Of a stretch of DNA of 18,090 bases, positions 1 to 6,717 are shown in pieces. Source of the DNA: an uncultured Caulobacter sp. (lineage in GTDB: Bacteria; Pseudomonadota; Alphaproteobacteria; Caulobacterales; Caulobacteraceae); NCBI GenBank assembly GCA_937991555.1, contig CALKHU010000051.1, positions 1-18,090 of the forward strand, given 5' to 3'. Under the pieces are notes generated by a model. That model was not told the DNA's origin. It did not search any database and was given only the letters and a program-made list of their open reading frames with translations. A program made the translations under genes and the position numbers. Position 1 is the stretch's first letter; each line of letters opens with the position of its first letter.

Positions 1-1
1 C

Positions 2-706
2 AACCTCGACAGCCACGTCTCGCGCATCGACCTCGTCGGCAAGGACGCCATCGTCCTGAAGGACGGCAAGCAGATCACCGAGTTCCGGGAAGGCATCCTG
101 CCCTGGTGCCTGCAGCGCCCGATGGCGCTGGTGTTCGACGAGTACGACGCGGGCCGGCCGGATGTGATGTTCGTGATCCAGCGCGTGCTGGAGTCGGGCA
201 GCAAGCTGACCCTGCTCGACCAGAACCGCGTGATCCGGGCCAACCCGTACTTCCGCCTATTCTCGACGACCAACACCATCGGCCTGGGCGACACGACGGG
301 CCTCTACCACGGCACGCAGCAGATCAACCAGGCGCAGATGGACCGCTGGTCCATCGTCACCACCCTGAACTACCTCGACCACGACGCCGAGGCCGAGATC
401 GTGCTGGCCAAGAACCCGGCCTACGCGACGCCCGAAGGCCGCCGCACCCTGGCCGCCATGGTCCGGGTGGCGGACATGACCCGCAACGCCTTCATGAACG
501 GCGACATCTCCACCGTCATGAGCCCGCGGACCGTGATCACCTGGGCCCAGAACGCCGAGATCTTCGGCGGCGACCTGGCCCTGGCCTTCCGCCTGACCTT
601 CCTGAACAAGTGCGACGAACTCGAGCGGCCGACCGTGGCCGAGTTCTACCAGCGCGCCTTCGGCCAGGACCTGCCGGAGAGCGCGGCGCGGGTGAAGGTG
701 GCTTAG
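2..706 (+). CDS. cobS: Cobaltochelatase subunit CobS (5'-truncated by window edge)
   Basis: CobS is the AAA+ ATPase subunit of aerobic cobaltochelatase. With CobT it drives ATP-dependent insertion of Co2+ into hydrogenobyrinic acid a,c-diamide on CobN in the cytoplasm (B12 pathway). The last 234 residues are present, reading in from the window start as NLDSHVSRIDLVGKDAIVLK. The Walker A loop should lie just upstream and is missing; about a quarter to a third of the protein is off-window. Visible motifs are the Walker B segment ALVFDEYDAG, a sensor-1-like stretch FRLFSTTNTIGLGDTTG, and QMDRWSIVTTLNYL with the arginine expected near the subunit interface. The stop is TAG at 704-706 and a strong terminator follows at 739-764, so cobS ends its transcript. 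cobT is often the next gene in alphaproteobacteria but does not follow here. Identification rests on strong family resemblance recalled from memory. Confidence 0.95.
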   Translation, partial: NLDSHVSRIDLVGKDAIVLKDGKQITEFREGILPWCLQRPMALVFDEYDAGRPDVMFVIQRVLESGSKLTLLDQNRVIRANPYFRLFSTTNTIGLGDTTGLYHGTQQINQAQMDRWSIVTTLNYLDHDAEAEIVLAKNPAYATPEGRRTLAAMVRVADMTRNAFMNGDISTVMSPRTVITWAQNAEIFGGDLALAFRLTFLNKCDELERPTVAEFYQRAFGQDLPESAARVKVA

Positions 707-738
707 GGCGCAGCGTTAGCTGCTTCTATCCGAATTGA

Positions 739-764
739 GGGCGGCTCCAAGAGCCGCCCTTCTT
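739..764 (+). terminator. Intrinsic terminator after cobS
   Basis: A perfect 9-bp GC-rich stem, GGGCGGCTC (739-747) with GAGCCGCCC (751-759), closes a CAA loop and is followed by TTCTT. It lies 32 bases after the cobS stop and 30 before the SRAP gene, so it should separate the two transcripts. Confidence 0.8.
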
Positions 765-782
765 CGTGAATGGCCGCCGGTC

Positions 783-794
783 TAGGCTGTCGCC
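783..794 (+). promoter_or_regulatory. Possible -10 element for a leaderless SRAP transcript
   Basis: TAGGCT (783-788) ends exactly 6 bases before the ATG at 795 and no Shine-Dalgarno sequence is visible, which is the spacing expected when transcription starts at the start codon. A convincing -35 box is not visible around 760-766. The call is therefore weak and rests mainly on the same arrangement recurring at 13555 and on the minus strand at 11171. Confidence 0.3.
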
Positions 795-1391
795 ATGTGC
801 AACAACTACGCGAACCATGTGCCGGCCTCGATGATCGCCGATGCGTTCACCGAGAAGCTGATCGCCTGGTACTGGCCCGAGGAGGGGGTTCCGAACCTGC
901 AGCCGACCGACGACGTGCGGCCGACGGACCTCGCGCCTGTCGTGGTTCCCCGCGGCGACGGCGCGACACTGGAACGCCTGAAGTGGGGGCTGATCCCGTC
1001 GCAGCCGAAGCGGCCGCCGGTAATCAACTTCCGGTCCGAGGGGCGGGCGTTCGATCACGGGCGGTGCCTGGTTCCGGCCTCGTCCTTCTTCGAGTTCACG
1101 GGGGACAAGTACCCGAAAACCCGCTGGCGGTTCTCGCGCACGGACGGCGACTGGTTCTGTTTCGCCGGCCTGATCGGCGGTCAGGGCGAGGACCGGAGGT
1201 TCGCGCTGCTGACCACCGCGCCGGGCCCGGACATCACGCCGATCCACGATCGCCAGCCGGTGGTCGTGGAACGCGACGGCTGGGCCGGCTGGCTGATGGG
1301 CGCGCCGGCCGAGGGCCTGCTGGTCCCTTCCCCGGCCGGGACGTGGCGGCATGAGGAAGCGCCGCGTGAAAAGCAGGGGTCGCTGCTGTAA
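795..1391 (+). CDS. SRAP family (YedK/HMCES-type) abasic-site DNA-protein crosslink protein
   Basis: SRAP proteins (formerly DUF159) trap abasic sites in single-stranded DNA by forming a thiazolidine link through the N-terminal cysteine exposed after Met removal. The protein is 198 residues, a normal length. Cys2 immediately follows Met1. N78 (VINFRSE), E100 (PASSFFEF) and H151 (ITPIHDRQPVV) fall where E. coli YedK has N75, E105 and H160. The family block LKWGLIPSQ is at 62-70. The N-terminus is MCNNYA rather than the more usual MCGR, but the reactive Cys is kept, so activity is expected. The ATG at 795 is fixed by the need for Cys at position 2. The gene stands alone between a terminator and a repeat pair; I see no SOS box upstream. 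Confidence 0.93.
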   Translation: MCNNYANHVPASMIADAFTEKLIAWYWPEEGVPNLQPTDDVRPTDLAPVVVPRGDGATLERLKWGLIPSQPKRPPVINFRSEGRAFDHGRCLVPASSFFEFTGDKYPKTRWRFSRTDGDWFCFAGLIGGQGEDRRFALLTTAPGPDITPIHDRQPVVVERDGWAGWLMGAPAEGLLVPSPAGTWRHEEAPREKQGSLL

Positions 1392-1398
1392 GGCCTTG

Positions 1399-1438
1399 CG
1401 TCCTTCGACACGGCCCTTCGGGCCTGCTCAGGATGACG
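1399..1438 (+). repeat. REP-like palindromic element, copy 1
   Basis: This 40-base element starts CGTCCTTCGACACG and ends TGCTCAGGATGACG, flanking an inner hairpin GGCCC (1412-1416), TTC loop, GGGCC (1420-1424). A diverged copy lies inverted at 1461-1502 with the same outer arms and loop but a different inner stem. This is the architecture of REP/BIME-type intergenic repeats. Similar 'CCTTCGA...CTCAGGATGA' units seem familiar to me from alphaproteobacterial intergenic DNA, but I could not check that. Confidence 0.65.
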
Positions 1439-1460
1439 TTTCTCGAAGGCTACACACCCA

Positions 1461-1502
1461 CGTCATGCCGAGCAGCGCTCGAAGAGCGCGTGTCGAAGCA
1501 CG
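1461..1502 (-). repeat. REP-like palindromic element, copy 2 (inverted)
   Basis: Read on the minus strand this is CGTGCTTCGACACG, an inner hairpin, then CTGCTCGGCATGACG, matching copy 1 through both outer arms. The inner stem is GCGCTC (1475-1480) with GAGCGC (1484-1489) around GAA, which is TTC on the minus strand. The stem sequence differs from copy 1 but pairing is preserved. The pair fills the 119 bases between the convergent SRAP and SDR genes and may act as a bidirectional terminator or mRNA 3'-end stabiliser. Confidence 0.65.
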
Positions 1503-1510
1503 CAGGGCGG

Positions 1511-2302
1511 TCAGTGAATCCCGCCGCCCAGCGCGTCGCCCGAGCCGTCGCCGCAGCCGGAGCCGCCGTCGACGGGCAGGATGGCGCCGTTGATGTAGCG
1601 GGCCTCGTCGGAGCTGAGGAACAGCGCCGCGGCGCCGATCTCGTCCTTGGTGCCATAGCGGCGGGCCGGCACGCGGGCCTTGATGCGGGCCTCGGCTTCC
1701 GGGGTCGGCGCCAGGCGCAGCATGCCTTCGGTGTCCTCGATCGGGCCGGGCGAGATGGCGTTCACGCGTACGCCGGCGGGCCCCCACTCCAGCGCCAGGC
1801 ACTGGGTCAGCATGTTGATGCCGGCCTTGGCGGCGCAGACGTGGGCCTGGAACATCGAGGCGCGGGTGGCCTGGCCGGCGGTGATCGAGATCAGCGAGGC
1901 GCCCGGCTTGCGCAGGAACTCGTAGGAGGCCCGCAGCACGTTGAAGGTGCCGATCAGGTCGATGTCGACGACCGTCTTGAAGCCGTTGGCCGACATGCCC
2001 AGCGCCGGGGCGACGAAGTTGCCCGCCGCGCCGGAGATGACCGTGTCGATGTCGCCGAACTGCTCGTGCGTGGCCTTCAGCGCCGCCTCGACGGCGGCGT
2101 AGTCGCGGACGTCCGCGGCCATGCCGATGGCGCGGCCGCCGTTGATTTCCGCGATCTCGGCGGCGGCGGCGGCGATCTTCTCCGGGCTGCGGCTGATCAG
2201 GGCGACGTTGGCGCCCTCGCGCGCGAAGCAGCGGGCGATGCCCAGGTTGATGCCGCTGGAACCGCCCGCGACGAACAGGGTCTTTCCGGTCTGGCTGCCC
2301 AT
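1511..2302 (-). CDS. SDR family oxidoreductase, 2,4-dienoyl-CoA reductase-like
   Basis: A 263-residue short-chain dehydrogenase with a Rossmann fold. The nucleotide loop is AGGSSGINLG (12-21), followed by ADV (63-65) and GAAGNF (91-96). The usual YxxxK active site is VCAAK (155-159), so the Tyr position is Val and only the Lys remains. Eukaryotic DECR-type 2,4-dienoyl-CoA reductases also lack that Tyr, and the neighbouring blocks match that family closely: AAGNF, GFKTVVDID, GTFNV, Q-x-H-x4-AKA, LALEWGP and PGPIEDTEGMLRL. The likely reaction is NADPH-dependent reduction of a 2,4-dienoyl-CoA or similar thioester in unsaturated fatty acid or terpenoid breakdown; the substrate is not known. ATG at 2302 is chosen because AGAGGAGG precedes it by about 8 bases; the frame stays open further upstream without a ribosome site. 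It lies 67 bases downstream of the P450, probably in one transcript. Confidence 0.85.
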   Translation of the reverse strand: MGSQTGKTLFVAGGSSGINLGIARCFAREGANVALISRSPEKIAAAAAEIAEINGGRAIGMAADVRDYAAVEAALKATHEQFGDIDTVISGAAGNFVAPALGMSANGFKTVVDIDLIGTFNVLRASYEFLRKPGASLISITAGQATRASMFQAHVCAAKAGINMLTQCLALEWGPAGVRVNAISPGPIEDTEGMLRLAPTPEAEARIKARVPARRYGTKDEIGAAALFLSSDEARYINGAILPVDGGSGCGDGSGDALGGGIH

Positions 2303-2369
2303 GGCGCGCCTCCTCTGATGACTGTTGCGGACCTGTCTGGACGCCTTCCCGCAGGGGGAGGCAAGCAGC

Positions 2370-3608
2370 CTAGCGGGTCGCGACCTGAAGGGTTTCCAGC
2401 CCACGGAAGAAGGGCAGCGTCCGCCACGCCGGCTCGGCGTCCGGATCGGCCAGCCGAAGGGTCGGGAACCGGTCGAACAGCTTCACGAAGGCGATCTGCG
2501 CCTCCAGCCGGGCCAGCGGCGCGCCGATGCAGATGTGCGAGCCGCCGCCGAAGGCGACGTGGGGCTTGCCCTTGCGCGTAATGTTGAAGCGGTCGGGATC
2601 CTCGAAGGCCTCGGGGTCGCGGTTGGCGGCGCGCAGGAAGGTGGTCATCGACTGGGTCTGCCTTACCGGGCAGCCGCCGACCTCCATGTCGCGCGAGGCC
2701 ACGCGACCGGTGATGTCGACCGGTCCTTCGTAGCGAAGGACTTCCTCGACGGCGGCCGCCGCCAGTTTCGGATCGGCCTTCAGCCTGGCCAGCTGGTCCG
2801 GGTGGGTCAGGAACAGGCGCACGCCGTTGCCGATCAGGTCGGTCGTGGTCAGGTTGCCGCCGACGAGCAGGGCCTGCAGGTTGATGCGCACCTCGTCGTC
2901 GCTCAGCGGCGCGCCGCCCGCCTGGAGCCCGACCATGTCGCTGACCAGGTCGTCGCGCGGGGTCTTGCGGCGGTCATCCATCAGGGCGGTGAAGTAGTCG
3001 TGCAGCGCGACCGCCGAGCGCTCCATGTGCGCCGTCTGCTCGGCGTTGCGGAACGGATTGAGGCCGAGGATCACGCCCTCGGACCAGTCCCGGAACTCTT
3101 CCAGGCGGTCATGCTCGACACCGAGGATCTCGGCGATCGCATCGACCGGCACCGGCACGCAGAAGCGCGCCATCAGGTCGAAGGTCTCCTCGTCGGCGAC
3201 GGCGTCCAGATAGTGGTCGATGATCCGCTCTGCGTGCGGCCGGAACTTCGCGACGCGGGCGTAGAGGGCCTGGGCCAGCGGCTGGCGCACGCGGGCGTGG
3301 TCGGGATTGTCCAGCATCAGGATGCTGGTCGTGCTGGTGCGCGGCAGGTTCGGGTCGACGTTGTCGGCGAAGCGGCGCTGCATCACGGCCGACGGTTCGG
3401 CGTTGATCGGGTCGCGCCACAGCGTGTTGTCCGAGACGATGCCGCGGACGTCCTCGTAGCGGCTGATCACAAAGGTCCCGGCCATGGCGTCGCGGTGGAC
3501 CGGGCAGGTCTCGCGCATCGGCTTGAGCACCGCGTGCGGATCGGCCCTGTAGGTCGGGTCCAGCGGCGTCAGCTGCAGCATGCTCGGCGGCGCGGCGTCG
3601 TCGGCCAT
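2370..3608 (-). CDS. Cytochrome P450 (bacterial class I, soluble)
   Basis: A 412-residue heme-thiolate monooxygenase of usual soluble bacterial length with no membrane anchor. The heme loop FGGGSHICIG (353-362) carries the thiolate Cys360 and is followed by APLARLEAQIA. The K-helix ExxR is E289-V-L-R292. The I-helix segment is GGNLTT (250-255). The acidic residue that normally precedes the I-helix Thr (D251-T252 in P450cam) is Leu253, so the proton-delivery pair is altered. No ferredoxin or ferredoxin reductase gene is adjacent, so redox partners must come from elsewhere. ATG 3608 is preferred because GGGAGG sits 5 bases upstream; the frame continues open through the divergent prs gene as an artefact of high GC. 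It is first in a probable two-gene unit with the dienoyl-CoA-reductase-like SDR. Substrate unknown; lipid or terpenoid oxidation would fit the partner but is inference. Confidence 0.93.
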   Translation of the reverse strand: MADDAAPPSMLQLTPLDPTYRADPHAVLKPMRETCPVHRDAMAGTFVISRYEDVRGIVSDNTLWRDPINAEPSAVMQRRFADNVDPNLPRTSTTSILMLDNPDHARVRQPLAQALYARVAKFRPHAERIIDHYLDAVADEETFDLMARFCVPVPVDAIAEILGVEHDRLEEFRDWSEGVILGLNPFRNAEQTAHMERSAVALHDYFTALMDDRRKTPRDDLVSDMVGLQAGGAPLSDDEVRINLQALLVGGNLTTTDLIGNGVRLFLTHPDQLARLKADPKLAAAAVEEVLRYEGPVDITGRVASRDMEVGGCPVRQTQSMTTFLRAANRDPEAFEDPDRFNITRKGKPHVAFGGGSHICIGAPLARLEAQIAFVKLFDRFPTLRLADPDAEPAWRTLPFFRGLETLQVATR

Positions 3609-3791
3609 GAAGTCCTCCCGTGACAGCCGCCCTCTGCCGGGGCGGTCCGGCCGGGAGTGTCGCGCGGCGCGGTTAGGTTGCCAATGATTAGTTTGGTCGG
3701 GTCCCGGAGGAAATGAGGTTCGAATCGGCTTGCCGATCAGCCCCCGCCCCCATAGAAGCCGCCCAACGTCCCCAGCGCGAAGACCCGTCCG
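3609..3791. other. Divergent intergenic region between P450 and prs
   Basis: These 183 bases must hold promoters for both P450 (minus) and prs (plus). A locally AT-richer patch, TTGCCAATGATTAGTTTGG, lies at about 3678-3696. I cannot assign -35/-10 pairs with confidence. A short hairpin ATCGGC/GCCGAT (3724-3737) is present. No strong Shine-Dalgarno precedes prs. Confidence 0.4.
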
Positions 3792-4733
<942 letters not shown>

Positions 4734-4848
4734 AGGGTTTGCGATTGCTCGGCGGCCGTCCACGGATGGTTAACGGGCGGTGTCACATTCTCGCCGCTCA
4801 ACCGAGTTCTATTGACTTCATCGGGCGCCGGTGGGGGAAATTGTCGCC

Positions 4849-5889
4849 ATGAAATCGCTTATGTCCGCTCGCCGCCTCGCGCCGGCCGTCGCGCTCGCCG
4901 CCCTGACCGTGCTGGTCGCGGCCTGCAAGACCACGACGCCCCTGCCGCCCCCGCCGCCGCCGCCGCCGCCCGCGCCGCCGCCGATCACCCTGGCCCCGCG
5001 CCTGATCGAGGAAGCCAGCGCCTGGCGCGGCTACATGGCCCGCGCCGGCGCGATCACGCCCGACTTCAAGGACGGACCGTCGATCGCCTCCTCCCTGAAG
5101 CTCGCGGCGGCCTACGAACCGCGGCAGTTCCAGCGTGGCGCGATGGCCTATGCCGCCATCCTGGCGCTGCAGGACCAGACCTTTGTGCAGGGCGTCCGGG
5201 CGCACGCCGCCAGCCCGGTGACCCGCATCGCGCTGCGTGACCAGATCCTGGCCAACCCCAACACCGTCGTGACCTTCCCGGGCGCCCAGGGCGCGGCGGA
5301 CCTGATCGTCGCCGGGGTCGGCAGCGAGGGGACCCGGCTTCTGCTCAGCGGCCGCGCGGTGAAGCAGGCCGCCTACGACGTCCAGCGCCAGCCGTGGTCG
5401 AAGAAGGAGGTCGTGAACCGCGACGGCCGCCTGATCGAGGCCCGCACGCTCGGCTCGTCGCCGATGCTCGGCGACGCCGCCGACGTCATGATGCTTTCGC
5501 AGGCCTACAACGGGGCCGCGCCGATGACGGTGACCGGCCAGTCGACGCCGCCGCCGTGGTCGCATTTCGTCGTCCGCAGCATGGCCGTGGCCGCCCTGGC
5601 CGCCCTGGGCGAGGCCGGCGACGCCAACTGGGCCTCGCTCGACGCGATCACCGACGAGCAGTCCAGCGGCTACTGCCTGAAGATGGCCAAGCTGAACCTC
5701 TACCAGTGCCTGGCGGTGTCCAAGCCGCACTACGAGGACGTCTTCTGCCTTGGCCAGCACATCATGATCGACACCGGCGCCTGCATGGTGAAGGCGTCGG
5801 GCGCGATGATGCCGCCGGAGCCCCCGCCCCCGCCGAAGCCCGTTCCGACGGCGGCCGCGGGCGGCAAGAAGACCGCGACGCGCCGCTAG
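4849..5889 (+). CDS. Predicted lipoprotein, Pro-rich tether, unrecognised family
   Basis: I do not recognise this 346-residue protein. It begins with a lipoprotein signal peptide: a basic start, hydrophobic stretch APAVALAALTVLVAAC and lipobox VAAC with Cys26 as the predicted acylated residue. A poly-proline linker follows (PLPPPPPPPPPAPPP, 31-45), then an Ala-rich, probably helical domain of about 270 residues. A C-terminal cluster of four cysteines (C276, C287, C300, C312) could form two disulfides in the periplasm. The tail is a second Pro-rich segment and a basic end KKTATRR. No catalytic motif is visible. A GTG in frame at 4831 is possible, but ATG 4849 is preferred because GGGGGA lies 10 bases upstream and the signal peptide then has normal length. 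A cell-envelope role is inferred only from the signal; residue 27 is Lys, so inner-membrane retention by Asp27 is not indicated. Confidence 0.85.
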   Translation: MKSLMSARRLAPAVALAALTVLVAACKTTTPLPPPPPPPPPAPPPITLAPRLIEEASAWRGYMARAGAITPDFKDGPSIASSLKLAAAYEPRQFQRGAMAYAAILALQDQTFVQGVRAHAASPVTRIALRDQILANPNTVVTFPGAQGAADLIVAGVGSEGTRLLLSGRAVKQAAYDVQRQPWSKKEVVNRDGRLIEARTLGSSPMLGDAADVMMLSQAYNGAAPMTVTGQSTPPPWSHFVVRSMAVAALAALGEAGDANWASLDAITDEQSSGYCLKMAKLNLYQCLAVSKPHYEDVFCLGQHIMIDTGACMVKASGAMMPPEPPPPPKPVPTAAAGGKKTATRR

Positions 5890-5923
5890 ACGCCGGCTCC
5901 GGACGGGGCGCAGCAGAGTCACG

Positions 5924-5952
5924 TTGCGTCCCCGCTCCAAAGCGTGTATCGA
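5924..5952 (+). promoter_or_regulatory. Candidate promoter for rplY
   Basis: TTGCGT (5924-5929) and TATCGA (5947-5952) are 17 bases apart; the -35 resembles the alphaproteobacterial TTGACG type and the -10 is weak. Transcription from here would start near 5959 and place the hairpin at 5976-6006 in the rplY leader. Confidence 0.3.
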
Positions 5953-5975
5953 GCGCAACCCTGAATTCACAGACC

Positions 5976-6015
5976 GTCGCCGCGCGGAAGTTTCTGCCGC
6001 GGCGACTTCGTTTTG
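5976..6015 (+). terminator. Strong hairpin between lipoprotein gene and rplY (terminator or rplY leader element)
   Basis: A perfect 9-bp stem, GTCGCCGCG (5976-5984) with CGCGGCGAC (5998-6006), encloses 13 bases and is followed by TTCGTTTT. It could terminate the lipoprotein transcript, or, if rplY starts at the candidate promoter upstream, it is a leader hairpin ending 23 bases before the rplY ATG. The sequence alone does not decide between the two. Confidence 0.5.
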
Positions 6016-6029
6016 AGACAAGCAAGACC

Positions 6030-6638
6030 ATGGCCGAGATCGTCCTGAACGTCGAAGTCCGTGAGCGCACCGGCACCGGCGGCGCCCGCGAAGCCCGTCG
6101 CGCCGGCAAGGTGCCGGGCATCCTGTACGGCGGTTCCAAGGACCCCGTGGCGATCGCCGTGAAGAGCAACGAGTTCCGCAAGTCGCTCTACACCGGCAAG
6201 CTGCTCGGCCACCTGGTGACGCTGAAGTACGGCGACGAGACCCAGCCGGTCATCGCCAAGGACGTCCAGTTCCATCCGGTCACCGACGAGCCGGTGCACT
6301 TCGATCTGTACCGGGTCGACGAGACCGGCGTGATCAAGATCGCCGTGCCGGTCCACTTCAAGAACCACGAGACCTGCCCGGGTCTGAAGCAGGGCGGCTC
6401 GCTGGAAGTCGTCCGCCACGAGGTGGAAGTGAATGCGCCGGCCTCCGCCATCCCGGAAGAGCTGGTCGTCGACCTCGCCACCAAGAACCTGGGCGACACC
6501 ATCCGCATCGGCGACATCGCTCTGCCCAAGGGCGTCACCCCGACGATCGGCGACCGCGACTTCGTGATCGCGACCCTGAAGGTCTCGTCGGCCGCGATGT
6601 CGGAAGCCGCCGAAGGAGCCGGCGAAGCGGAGGGCTGA
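6030..6638 (+). CDS. rplY: 50S ribosomal protein L25, long TL5/CTC form
   Basis: L25 binds 5S rRNA in the large ribosomal subunit. At 202 residues this is the two-domain TL5/CTC type: an N-terminal 5S-rRNA-binding beta barrel (about 1-95, including EVRERTGTGGAREARRAGKV and PGILYGG) followed by a C-terminal beta domain (about 96-185) and an acidic Ala/Glu tail. The block VQFHPVTDEPVHFDLYRV bridges the domains and is typical. No strong Shine-Dalgarno precedes ATG 6030, which is unusual for a ribosomal protein and makes the hairpin at 5976 worth attention. An intrinsic terminator begins 26 bases after the stop, so rplY and the closely following pth are at least partly uncoupled, although rplY-pth-ychF order is a familiar translation cluster. 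Confidence 0.96.
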   Translation: MAEIVLNVEVRERTGTGGAREARRAGKVPGILYGGSKDPVAIAVKSNEFRKSLYTGKLLGHLVTLKYGDETQPVIAKDVQFHPVTDEPVHFDLYRVDETGVIKIAVPVHFKNHETCPGLKQGGSLEVVRHEVEVNAPASAIPEELVVDLATKNLGDTIRIGDIALPKGVTPTIGDRDFVIATLKVSSAAMSEAAEGAGEAEG

Positions 6639-6663
6639 TCGCTCTCGCATCGGCGAAAGTTCT

Positions 6664-6693
6664 CGGGCGGGCCTAGGCCCGCCCGTTTTCGTT
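6664..6693 (+). terminator. Intrinsic terminator between rplY and pth
   Basis: A perfect 10-bp stem, CGGGCGGGCC (6664-6673) with GGCCCGCCCG (6676-6685), has only TA in the loop (so the tip bases probably open) and is followed by TTTTCGTT. It ends 24 bases before the pth ATG, so pth is expressed either by read-through or from a promoter within the hairpin region. Confidence 0.85.
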
Positions 6694-6717
6694 CAGGCGC
6701 CCGGACAGGAGGCCGTG

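Noticed and set aside
2346..2363. Hairpin between the P450 and SDR genes as an attenuator
   Set aside because: On the transcribed strand the stem contains a C/A mismatch and no T run follows; too weak to support.
3719..3728. GGTTCGAATC, resembling the T-loop of a tRNA
   Set aside because: The flanking bases do not form a 5-bp T stem and no anticodon arm, D arm or acceptor stem can be drawn around it.
4949..4983. CCG/CCC triplet run as a DNA repeat of interest
   Set aside because: It encodes the poly-proline linker of the lipoprotein and is explained by that; slippage polymorphism is possible but there is no evidence in one sequence.
4798..6021. Long minus-strand Arg/Gly/His-rich frame opposite the lipoprotein gene
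   Set aside because: Composition is typical of the antisense of a GC-rich gene; the plus strand has a clear lipobox and ribosome site.
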